DNA from: Heterohyrax brucei
Lineage: Eukaryota; Chordata; Mammalia; Hyracoidea; Procaviidae
Assembly (NCBI GenBank): GCA_028571685.1
Contig: CM053141.1
Location: 52,822,333-52,886,332, forward strand
Length of the DNA stretch: 64,000 bases
Direction: 5' to 3'
In this document: positions 32,401 through 42,999 of the stretch, piece after piece
How positions within the stretch are numbered: position 1 is the stretch's first letter
Layout of the letters: every line of letters starts with the position of its first letter
Notes under the pieces: model-generated
Seen by the model: the letters and a program-made list of their open reading frames with translations, nothing else
Database searches by the model: none
Told to the model about the DNA's origin: nothing
Made by a program: the position numbers and the translations under genes

Positions 32401-35400
32401 AGTCTCTACCTGGGCAAACATGTACCTAGAAGAAACTTCCATGCTTCAAATAATGGTGACCATTGCATTAGCAAAGAAATGGAGAGTGGTTAATATTGAA
32501 TGAACACAGGCACTGCCATGCTATTTTTGTAAAACAAATTGGAGATTTGGTTGTGGTGATACAATAATTAGGTAGATTTGATGTTGGTTAAAAAGTATTA
32601 CCCAGGAAGTCTTGAGTCCTATATGTATTGCAGACTGATATGGTTCTTTCTTGAGGCAAACCCACAGAAGGCTTCATTTGAGTACTACCCCATATACTAC
32701 AAAAAACAAAGATAGAGAATGTAGTCTCCTCTAATTTGAAAACGACATAAATATGCACAAGAAAGCTAGTCCACAAGGTGACAGAATTCAAATTCTATAA
32801 AATCTAAGCTAACTGAAGTAGTGACCAAAAATTTAACAAGAAGAGAATTAATAAACATTAAATGTAAAGTAACTTGTGATCAAAACAATTACTTGAGTGT
32901 AGAGCAACTTAACTATTTGCATATTAAGGATAAAAGGGTTTCCTCAAGCATAAATTCCAAAGGCATTAGCATTGAGAAATAGCTTCTCCTAAAACTAAAT
33001 TCAATCAAACAAAGAGAATAATATTTGCACTGAACACTGCCAGAAAGAACATATCTGGATTGGTGTCCCTGAGACAGATTTCTCATTTGAAGAGGAGCTT
33101 CAGTAACCTGGAGCACATAACATAAGGGCAGTTCTTTCACGTGTAGACTGACTGAAAGAACTATGACTATTGTCCTGGAAGGAGACAAGGCTTATGAGGG
33201 ATGCTGAATGATAGCAATCTATCATTGCTGTCAATGATAGAAATATTTGAAAATCTGTTAACAGTGTGTAGTTCTCTAGGACTAAACTGGAACAACTGGG
33301 TTACAAAGAGAAAGAGTTAACAAAATATAAAATAAATAATAAAAACTTGACGGCCCTTGGCTTCTATTAGACAGTTTTCAAAACAGTATGCCTTTGAAAG
33401 CAGCAAGGTTTCTAACCAGTGAAAGAATACTTTCACGTTCTTTCACAATGTCTAAGATTTCTTTCAACCCAGAGATTCACAATATCGTTCTATGTTTTTT
33501 AGCAAAGTGATTCTCTCATTTCTCTTCCTTTCGTATATGCATGAATACACAGGCAAGCCATGCTTACAATTATGTACAAAAGTAGCCTATCAGATGTAAG
33601 ATAAATAGCACTGAATATTGGTTATCTGGTAGTGGACACAACCCAACTACTACCACTGCCAAATCTTTCACCTTTGGCACAACTTCCTCTTTTATAAGGG
33701 TTAGTTTCAATATTGATTACGGCTGCTGGAATATGAATCAGCATGACATAGAATACTCAAAATCTCTAAGTACAGAAGGCTTTTCCACTTGTAGGGATTT
33801 GGGCATGTTAACCATTTAGCGATGCTTAAATAGCTGACATACTTATGTGACATCAAGGGGTAGATGGCATGCAGCTTTCAAAACTACAGTAACTACTGCA
33901 AGTTATTGGGAGGCCAGAGTGCCTTTTTCCACTTGAATTGTAATATTATGGATATGATTACATTATGCTTATTTCATCTTTGGGGTGTATCGGTGCAAGC
34001 ATGCCTTTGAAGTCTGATGACTTGGTTTTAATTTCTTGTCCTTGAACATTTTCATTCCTGTGAATTTTGTGAAATAATCTAAGAACGCTGGTCTTACAAT
34101 ATTGTACTGAATGTCAAATTAGATTATCGTGCAAAATCCTTTGTAAATTCTATACCAGTAAGATATTATTAATATTTCTGATGTAACACTGAAATGCTTT
34201 CAAAGACTACATTTTCTCTGATTCTGAAATTTCTTATTTATCCTCGTGGATTATCTGTATCCTCTTTTCAATTTCAGGCTGGCTTTTCCTGCCACCTGTC
34301 ATACATCTGGGCCATATTTTCCATGCATCATATTCTTTCCCCCATCTACTTTTATCAGCTACTAATTTCTGAAATTAAAATTCATTTTAACATTAGCTTA
34401 AAAAAAAAGGAGAAAGTGACTATAAAATGCCAAACAAGCAGAAAATTAAATATGACTTTTAATGGGAGCCCTGGAAAATTCAAAAGATAGAAAGTTCTCC
34501 AGAGCTCAAAAACTCAGGAGGCTCTGAAGGATTCCGAAGATCATAACCTTCTTAGTATCTAGAAGGACTAACAGTTTACAGGAGGGACAAGGTCAATCTA
34601 TGAAATATCCCCCACTCCTTTTCTCATATAGTGTCACCTCTTTATCTGCCCTGGCCCCAGTGGCTTTTGTGCCTGATATCTGATAACCGTCCTCACCTTC
34701 TGAGAATATGTCTGTCACATGTATCTTCTCCAGGAGTAAAAACAAATGGAAGAAAAAACACTGAAATAAAGAGACTTGAGTAGCCTTTTCCCCTCAGAAG
34801 GGGCACCAGTGATTATTGTGATCCGTAGTATGCCTATGTCAAGAGACACTGAAAGTTCTACAGAGAGATATATAATGGACTAAATTTTGTTTCTGTGGGA
34901 AGTAGGAACCACTCCTGGAAGAAGGAGAAGGAAAACCATTGCCTTAATTGTAACTGTTGTTGATGCTGCAGGGTTACTATGGAGAAGAGGAAGGAACTGA
35001 AAGAACTAGCCAATATTCTATAACATCTTCTCTTTATAAAGAGAATCAAGAAGACACTGAACTTAAGTTGCTGGTTCAGTGAAACAATTATTTAAAAAGA
35101 GACTCTTCTTCCACAAGTAATCTAAAGAAATGATCTACCATTTAGAAAGGAAAGAGAAAACTGATATGCATTGTTGCTTGCATAAAAAGTCTCAGTCTTT
35201 ATTCGATCAGGTAAAGTTTTGGGTATTAGAGCTCACTGCAAATATAAAGTTGTATACAGTAGTGACCAACTCCATAAGCTAGCATAGTCTTCATCAATGT
35301 AGCAATTAGAGTCAGAATCCTTTAAATATAAACGAAACATTTCAAAGTGGCAAAGAAAAGGAGTACATGAAGGATTCTTTAAGCTAAAAAATTTTCTGTG

Positions 35401-35546
35401 TTACTGGCCCCTAAAGTCACAACTGAACAAAATTTACTTTCATTGAACCAAAGAGGTGATTTTTGGATTATATTACACATCTCACTTGCATGGACAAAAT
35501 TTTATACTTGTCAGAACAGAAGTGTGGAAACACCTTAACCTTATAA
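29461..35546. other. 6-kb stretch without recognisable young repeats or genes
   Basis: This is the longest part of the window without AfroSINE, RTE or L1 signatures. ORFs are short (at most about 98 codons) and motif-free. It could hold regulatory or conserved non-coding sequence, but that cannot be judged from one genome. Confidence 0.4.
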
Positions 35547-35548
35547 CA

Positions 35549-35705
35549 AAAACCAGGTGCTGTCATCAAGTCCATTCAGACTGATAGTGACTCTATAGGA
35601 CAGAGAAGAAATGCCCCATAGGGTTTCCAAGGAGTCCCTCATGGATTCCAAGTGCCAACATTTGGTTAACAGCCAAGCTCTTAACCACTATGCCACCGGG
35701 GAAAA
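35549..35705 (-). repeat. AfroSINE
   Basis: Reversed copy: AACCAGGTGCTGTCATCAAG, CTATAGGACAGAGAAG, AAATGCCCCATAGGG, TTTCCAAGGAGTCCC, GGTTAACAGCC and ACTATGCCACCGGGG. Confidence 0.92.
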
Positions 35706-35767
35706 TCAAAACCAATTATTCCCACCTTTGTGTTCCTATGCTATCCTAAACACTTGTTAAATATAAT

Positions 35768-35830
35768 CTAGGTGCCCTTTCCATTGAGATGATTCTGACT
35801 CATAATTACCCTTATCATATTGGACTTAAT
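35768..35830 (-). repeat. RTE/SINE tail fragment
   Basis: TAGGTGCCCTTTCC followed by GATTCTGACTCATAATTACCC resembles the reversed 3' end of RTE/AfroSINE. Confidence 0.45.
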
Positions 35831-35930
35831 CATCCAAAATTTAAGCATACAGGTTATGTATTATAGGTAGGATTTCACAGTGCATGTAAGAAGAATTTGA
35901 TTGAATGTGACCTGAATTTAAATAATCTTT

Positions 35931-36005
35931 TGTATTATTCATTTATCCATTTAGTGTTCAACAAATTGTGCCAAGCACTGTTTTGGGTGCTAGCAAGGGC
36001 TCATA
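35931..36005 (+). repeat. Ancient repeat fragment (L2/MIR-like end)
   Basis: TTAGTGTTCAACAAATTG and then GCCAAGCACTGTTTTGGGTG match the conserved 'tgccaggcactgttctaggt' type block. Confidence 0.5.
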
Positions 36006-37444
36006 GAAAGTATTTGAGGGATAAACATAAAAACATGCCATTATAATTCAAAGAAATACATACTATTTTAAATAAGTAATTTTTAAATTAGAATCAAAAA
36101 GTCCTCACAGAGAAGGCAATGTTTGACGTGAGGCTGGAGGGAAAACAGCCTCTCATGCAGATCTGAAGTGAGTGTAGAGGCATTTGTAAGCATGTAAGCA
36201 ACAATTACACCATCTGAGATTTGCCCCTGTGCTGAACTACTCAAAGCCAGAAGACAGTCTTCCTCAGACTTTCAACTCTAGCGTCAGTCAGAGAATCCAC
36301 AAAATTCTAGGCACTTAACAGATGCTAGCTAAATAAAGAAATGTTCTTTCTTACAACCTACTGAAATCACTTAAAATTGTATATTACTCAGTTCAGTCAA
36401 AGTGGGAAAAGAATGATAACTATCATCTGAAAAATATTCAATCTACTTGAAAGTTGTTATTGTTATCCATAGCTGTCTCTTTTCACTTAAATAATTCAAA
36501 TTATTTTCTCTACTGTAAGAATCTGTTTTGTAGTTCTGAAGTCACATTTGTTATCACTCTCTGTATACCTTAAACTTGCAATATATCCTTTCAGAAGTGT
36601 ATCTGGGGCTAATTCAGACCCTCCCCCATAATACTGAAATATGCACTTTCATTTTCCCTACACTCCTGTGTCTTTCTTTGGTAACATGTTTTCTCCATCT
36701 ATTCCTTATGGATGTATTGAATGCCTAATAACAACCTTGAGGCTTGGATTTAATAATTTTTAAAAATATTTTTTAAAATATGGTTATAATGTTCATCTAT
36801 GAATTTGATGACTTTTCTTGACTTTAAGATGAGAAAATGTTACTTCGTAAACTACTGAAGCTAAATTGGCATGTTTCACCTGGCCCCCTAAGGAAACTTT
36901 TCAGCTGTGTTACATCAAATGCTGATTCACAGTGTCCTTCCTTGGTGCAAGGCTCTTTGGTACCTGTGAGTGTTCTGTTAAGTCGGGAGCTGCTGAATTT
37001 CACACCTGTATTTGCTGCCTTTTTAGGTCCTTCATTCTGAGCTTATTAACACAGTCCAGCTACCTTGATGAGTGCTGCCAAGAAAAATAAATGTTTTCTG
37101 CAAGGAGTGAAAATGCTTTATGTCAGCACTTCAGTTCAGGCCTATTGCCAACAACTAATAACATTTAAACAATAGTTCATCCTGGTGAGAGTTATGAAAA
37201 GACCCCCTTTTGATATGATTCCCCAAATATTATTATTTAAAAGTGAGCAGAGAAAAGATTGATTCTTGCCTCTAAAATGTGGTGAAGCTCACCGAAAACA
37301 GAGAGGCAGATCCTGTTCTAAGTTTCACAGGTAACTTGCTACTAGATAAAGAATTTTGACATGATCTTTTGACATCTTTATTTTTCATATTTGTAAAATT
37401 ATGAGAATGCCATCTTTTCTCCCTAATTATTGAGAAAGTAAAAA
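36006..37444. other. No feature recognised
   Basis: AT-rich unassigned sequence; a 67-codon ORF at 36837-37040 has no domain. Confidence 0.4.
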
Positions 37445-37446
37445 GA

Positions 37447-37855
37447 TAATGTGTGGGGCTGTCATAACAAAACACCACAAACTGGGTGGCTTATGAGAAG
37501 GGATTTATTGTCTCACAATTTTAAAAGCTGGATGTCTGAAATCAGAGTACTGACCATGGTGATAGGTGAATCGGTTCCACACCTCTCTCCCAGCTTCTGG
37601 TAGCTCTAGGAACTTCTTAGATTGCAGCTGCTGTGTCCCGTGGTATCCTTCCTTTGTTCCCATCTCTGTCTTTCTTCTCCTCTTTTATAAGGACACTAGA
37701 CATACAGGAATAGGACACACCCTACAGGAGCATGACCTCAGTTAACCTGATTACATCTTCACAATGTCTATTTCTAAACATGGTCACTTAACAGGTACAG
37801 GGCTTAGGACTTCAACAAATCCTTTTGGGAGAAATCATTCAGTCTATAACACACA
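37447..37855 (-). repeat. MLT1-type MaLR LTR
   Basis: Reversed LTR: GGGGCTGTCATAACAAAACAC, CAAACTGGGTGGCTTATG, TCTCACAATTTTAAAAGCTGG, TTATAAGGACACTAG, CCTGATTACATC and ATTCAGTCTATAACAC follow the order of MLT1 LTRs of the ERVL-MaLR group. Confidence 0.8.
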
Positions 37856-37954
37856 TTAAACACATTTGAGATATTATTAATATTCCAACTTAGAGTTTGA
37901 AAAATTAAATCTATAATCAGGAAAGCAAAAAGGGACATCCACTGCTGTTGAATG

Positions 37955-38423
37955 GTTATTATCACAGATTGAATTGTGTTCCCCAAAAGTGCGTGTAGTT
38001 ATTTGGCTATCCCATGATTCCTGGTATTGCATGATATTTCTGCATCTATGATATTAAGGAGGGAGGATGGACAGCAGTTGCTTCGGTGGGGCAGGACTCA
38101 GTGTGAAAGATTGTATTGTGCCTTAAGAAAACCTCTTGTGGTATAAAGGAAGGAAGCTAACAAAGGATTTGGGGACCCCACATGACCCAAGAAGCAGTGC
38201 CGCGAGCCGGGCACAGCATTTGGAAGGGACCCTGTGTTCCTGTGCATCAGAAGCTCCCAGTCCAAGGGAGGATTGATGACAAGGACCTTCCTGCAGAGTC
38301 AAAAGAGAAAGCCTTTTCCTGAATCTGATTCCCTGAATTTGGACTTGTAGCCTCCTGGATGGTGGCAGAATAAAATTGCTGACACGTGGTATCTCTTTTA
38401 TAACAGTATTATATGACTGTTAT
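37955..38423 (+). repeat. MaLR-type solo LTR with 5-bp target-site duplication
   Basis: The LTR (37960-38418) starts near TATCACAGATTGAATTGTG and includes CTATCCCATGATTCCTGG, GCAGGACTCAGTG, GATTGATGACAAGGACC and CTGAATTTGGACTTGTAGCC, ending near AACAGTATTATATGACT. GTTAT flanks it at 37955-37959 and 38419-38423. It belongs to the same family as 61788-62442. Confidence 0.75.
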
Positions 38424-38937
38424 TTTAAGTCAGGAGCAGCTGAAATTCAGCTTTCTCATTCTGGGTTACCCTTTGGTCAGCCAAGCCTAGTGCTGTCGAT
38501 AACTATTTATGGTATCTATACATGTTGGCTTTCAACTGAATATAATATGACAACGTCATAATATTACTGCCTCATTTTCTTTCTTACAAATCTTTGAGTA
38601 TACTACGGAGACAACAAGAAAGCTGAGTTCATATTCTCATATTCCAGAGCTGAAAGGTCAGTAAACTCTGTATAACACATGCTTCTAGCATTGGGACTAC
38701 ATTCGTTGACACCTAGAAATGAAAATGTAACCTTGGACATACAATTCAAACACATGAGAGAAGAGCTATGATCATAAGAAGGAAAAGTAGAGATGGTTGT
38801 AACTCTGAATCATTGCTTAATCCAAAATTCTTAACAAAGTTGTCGAAGGTTACCTAATATGAGTAACAATCCTGACATAGTTTTTAAAGACAAGAATAGA
38901 CCAAGAAATGATTCAGTAAAATATGAAGAGAAAGATT
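38424..38937. other. No feature recognised
   Basis: Unassigned sequence. Confidence 0.4.
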
Positions 38938-39335
38938 GTTGTTGTCAGGTGATGTAGAGTCCATTTCAACTCACAGCAACCCTATACCCAACAGAAGGAG
39001 ACAATCCCTGGTCTTGTGCCATGCCCATAATCCTCTTTATACTTAAGCCCACTGTTGCAGCCGTGGTATCAATCCATATTGTTGAGGGTTTTTCTCTTTG
39101 TAGGTGACTCTCTACTTTGCCAAGCATGAAGCCTCTCTCCAGGGACTGATCCCTCCTGACAATATGTCCAAATTATGTAACATGCACTCTCTCCATCTTT
39201 GATACCAAGTAGCACTCTGGTTGGACTTCTTCCTGAACAGATCTATTTGTTCTTTTGGCAGTCCATAATACATTCAATATTATTCTGTGACACCACATTT
39301 CAAAGGCATTAATTCTTCATGGATTTGATTGGTTT
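38938..39335 (-). mobile_element. RTE-type LINE 3' end, 5'-truncated
   Basis: It begins with the reversed tail GATTGTTGTTGTCAGGTGATG, then TTTCAACTCACAGCAACCC, GTTGAGGGTTTTTC, CCAGGGACTGATCCCTCC, TTCTTTTGGCAGTCCA and ATTCAATATTATTCTG. The order is the reverse of 18.80-19.1 kb. Confidence 0.88.
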
Positions 39336-39439
39336 ATGCATAATTTATTTTTTTACTCCTTTATGTTTCCTAATTTTATTATAATGAACATTGCTTACCT
39401 TTGAAATTTAATTGAAGGAATTAGTTGCATGAATTAAAC

Positions 39440-39690
39440 AGTCATTGCCCAAGTATTAACACCAATCCTTCATGAAGCCTTTTCCAATCCCTCAATCAAA
39501 ATCAAGAGCACTCTCCTTTTGAAATACAGCTATTTGATACACATGTTATTGCTCTTACAAACTAAAAAATTGCTTTCATAAATTCAGCTTAGTAACTGTT
39601 TATGGGTCTATATCATATTTGGATTTTTACACTCCAGTATGACTAGCACAGTGTCTTGTAAGAAATAAACATTTATTGAATTTGTTGATT
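39440..39690 (+). repeat. L2-like LINE 3' end
   Basis: CATGAAGCCTTTTCCAATCC and then GACTAGCACAGTGTCTTG, AATAAACATTTATTGAA are the usual L2 3'-end blocks in order. Confidence 0.6.
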
Positions 39691-40239
39691 TGAGAAAGTC
39701 ATGAAGACAAAACACGATGTGTCACTGACACTAACTATAACTATCCTGGTATTTAGCTGAATGCAGAATGAGAAACCTAACATACAAGGTGTAACTTTTT
39801 TGTAAAGCATTGGAAAATACATTTTGAAAGATATATGAAAATGAGTGAGCCACCAGTGGAGTTTTTGAGTAAGGAACTGATGTGATCTATACATGAATTC
39901 AGCTGCAGATGAATATACTTAATTGTCTGAGAAAAAATGTCACTATGATATCAGAACTCAGAGAGAATACAGAGATTCAAACTAGGGAGAAATCAATGTG
40001 ACAAATACCCTTGAAAAGGTTAAGGCTCTCAAAAAGCTATTTGAAATTGTTACTAGCAGTAGTATTCTGAAGGGAGAAATGTGATTTGTGATATTTTGAG
40101 GTGATAAGTTGTCTTCTCTCGGGATTGATTAGGGCAAAGGAAGAGTTCATACAAAAAATGCATTTCTGACTTATGTCCTTCAGCTCTTTGAGGGTTTTGA
40201 CATTTAAATGAATATTAAAATGCATGGCTTATGAACAGA
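39691..40239. other. No feature recognised
   Basis: Unassigned sequence; short motif-free ORFs on the minus strand. Confidence 0.4.
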
Positions 40240-40479
40240 AGCTCTCTGTTATTCATCATGAACATGCTGTTTTCTCCACCTATGCATGAGACGTTAGGAG
40301 GTCATTTTCTGGAATAAAACTCAGAAGTCTTCCCTGCTTCACGACACAGGCTGCTGACAATTAGGGTTCTCTGCTCAGTATGGAACTTGGACTCCTGTAT
40401 TTGACATTGTAAAATGGATTCTGATCAATAAAACATACAAAACACTTAGGTCATATTGGTTAGCTCATCTAGTTTACTT

Positions 40480-40935
40480 CCCTTTTGGGTGTGTAACATG
40501 AAAAAAAATGCATTGTCTAGATATCCCTTCAATAAAGGACTTGCTGCCTCGGATACTGAAAGTGCTGTCAGCAAACAGCCTTCACCTGAATGCCCCTTCA
40601 GGAATTTCTGCAGTGGCGGAGAGTCACCTTGTCCAAGTTCACATCCTTAAGAGAGGGATCCACATTAAATGGAGGATTGAACTGCAGCTGCAAAGACCAA
40701 GCCATTTGGGTCTAACTCTGGACAACCCTGATGGGCCATTTCAGCCCCAGAATGCCCTATGGGGTCATCTTGCTGTTTGGTTTGCTCTGCAGCTCAAATT
40801 CTTCTTTGCTCCAGTTCTACTTCTTTGCCCTTATTTATACAGGCATTGATTCCAAGGTTACTCCTAATAAAAATCCTGCATATTAAACTTTGGGTCAAGC
40901 TCAGCTTCCCGGAAAATACAAAATGCAACAGGTTT
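40480..40935 (+). repeat. Degraded ERVL-type LTR
   Basis: The stretch ends with TTTATACAGGCATTGATTCC, CTCCTAATAAAAATCC (poly-A signal) and TCAAGCTCAGCTTCCCGG. These resemble the R/U5 end of ERVL-class LTRs. The two overlapping ORFs at 40456-40849 are best read as chance frames in this repeat. Confidence 0.45.
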
Positions 40936-41329
40936 GAACAGATACACTTGGAACATGACTTTTCATAGTTAATTAATAACATGTACGAGGATTTGACAAA
41001 CTAATGATCCCAGAACGTTAGAGAATATTCTAGCACCATTAATAGTTCATAGGAAGTTCTTCAGTAGAACATATCATGGTATGGGTGATCCAGAAAAGGG
41101 AAGTTTCATGCAAGAAAGAGTGGCACAAAATTTGGTTGGAAAATAGGTAGTTCTGAGGGCACAAAAAATATGACTAATGGTAGCTCATCACTGACAGTTG
41201 GAGGGTGTGGTCATATTGTTGAGAATGCTGAAATACACAAGAGAAAGGTGAATTTCATGTGACAAGCAATGAGAAGCTTATTAGTTTTAAAATGAGAGGA
41301 ATTATGTTTTAACACCCACCTTCAGATAC
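40936..41329. other. No feature recognised
   Basis: Unassigned sequence. Confidence 0.4.
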
Positions 41330-42235
41330 AGGTTTGGTGGTAGACATCTCTATATCCATGACTATGGGTGCTGTTTATATTTTAATACAGAGGAAAGAGC
41401 ACAAAAGGGCCACAGTCAGGGCAACTTCTTGGACATAACTAAACACTTTACAAGACAAAATTTCTAGGCTTGAAGGCAAATGACCATAGACCTGGAGGAT
41501 ATCTACACCAATTGACAAAACTTAATTCATAAAGACAAAGTTCTGCATCCTACATTGGTGAGTAATGTCTGGATCGGAAAAGCTTGCAAGTGGCCACCTA
41601 CGATGTAACTAGGGGTCTTTTACCCTCTGGAGCAAAAAGACTGAGGAAAACCAAAGATTTAAGGGAGCAATTCACCCAAAGGACTCATGGACCACAGGGA
41701 CCTCATGCACCTCAGCCCATCCAGCTGTTAGACCAAAAGAACTAGATGGTGCCCAGACATCACTACTCACTATTCTGAGTAGAATCACAAACAAAAGTCT
41801 TAGATAGAGCAGGGGAAAAATTTTAAAAAATCTAATTCATGAAGAAGATCAGACTGGAAGAACTCCCAAGGCCATAGCCCTAAGACAAAAGACACTCTTA
41901 TGAGTTGGAGCTGAAGACATTCTTGGAGACCACCTTTTAGCCAAAACCATGGGCAGGCCCATAAAATAAATAGCAACACCTAAGAGAAGCATATTTCTTA
42001 TAATAATCAATTCTTTGAGATCAAATGAGCAACAGTTACTCAAAAGCAAAGAAGAGAAGGCAACAAGGGATAGAAAATTGAAATGAAAGGAAATGCGGTA
42101 CCTACACAATGGAAACGGGGAGAGTGCTGACACATGAAACCAAGGTCGTGAAACACTATGTACAAACTATTGAATGGGAAACTGATATGCTCTGTAAACA
42201 TTCACTTAATGCACAGTAAACACTATATATATATA
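41330..42235 (+). repeat. Older L1-family 3' UTR
   Basis: TTGGTGAGTAATGTCTGG, GCTTGCAAGTGGCCACC, CAAAAGAACTAGATGGTGCCC and GGCCATAGCCCTAAGAC parallel the L1 3' sequence at 12.1-12.6 kb. It is more diverged than the L1 tails at 9 and 59 kb. Confidence 0.6.
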
Positions 42236-42456
42236 TAAACAAACTTGTTTTAGAAAATTCTGAAAAGGTCAGCATGGGAGATGGATATGTATGTGAGAGA
42301 AAGGAAGAAAGCAGGAGCAGGAAAGGATGATATTATGAGGTTGTTACACCTATCCAACCATGATGAAGGCCAGAATGCATATATGTATGTTTGGAGATAT
42401 CTATATATAGAGAGAGAGATATGTATGTATATACATACGCAGAGAGAGAGAGATGG
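42223..42456. repeat. TA and GA microsatellites
   Basis: TATATATATATA lies at about 42223-42238; AT/AG-rich runs with GAGAGAGAGA lie at about 42376-42456. Confidence 0.75.
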
Positions 42457-42594
42457 AGGGAATGACTCTTAGAGATAATTTAAAAGAAAAACATGGCAGG
42501 ACAAGTGGTAGTATCCAAGGCTGTATACATGGATTAAATCAAGTAATAAATCTTTTAAGAACTTCTTGGGATGCCAAGGATCATTTGATGACTA

Positions 42595-42837
42595 CCATTT
42601 ATTGAACATCTAAATATATCAGAATTATATGAGGTTCTTTTTCACATATTTTGTCATTCTAATTCTCATACCCCTATGAGATAGGTATTCCTCTTCCTAC
42701 TCTGTAAATAAGGACACTGAATTTTAAAAGGTTAGAAAATCTGTGCCGTGTTACAAAGCTAATAATGTCAGAAATGGAATTTTAAAACAACTCTGTTTCA
42801 ATAAATTGTCAGTACTCTTAACCACTGTTCTACTACA
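42595..42837 (-). repeat. MIR SINE
   Basis: Reversed MIR: CATTTATTGAACATCTAAAT, TCATTCTAATTCTCATACCC, CTATGAGATAGG, GTAAATAAGGACACTG and TACTCTTAACCACTGTTC (head). Its right end abuts the mariner target site. Confidence 0.75.
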
Positions 42838-42999
42838 TACGAACTATGACAGTTAAGTGCTTGAACTCATACTGGAAAAAGTGCTACATACCTCATTGCT
42901 GAATAGCACTACAGTCACTTTTGAAATACTCCCCTTGAGGAGCATTTTTTTGAAATGGCAATCAGAGTTAGTATTGTATTATTCTTGACATCTTGAATG

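Noticed and set aside
33205-33242. Short inverted repeat around CTATCATTGCTGTCAATGATAG
   Set aside because: Short, isolated and within the range expected by chance in AT-rich DNA.
40456-40968. Three overlapping plus-strand ORFs that look gene-like
   Set aside because: The underlying DNA resembles an ERVL LTR end with a poly-A signal; the frames overlap and carry no domain.
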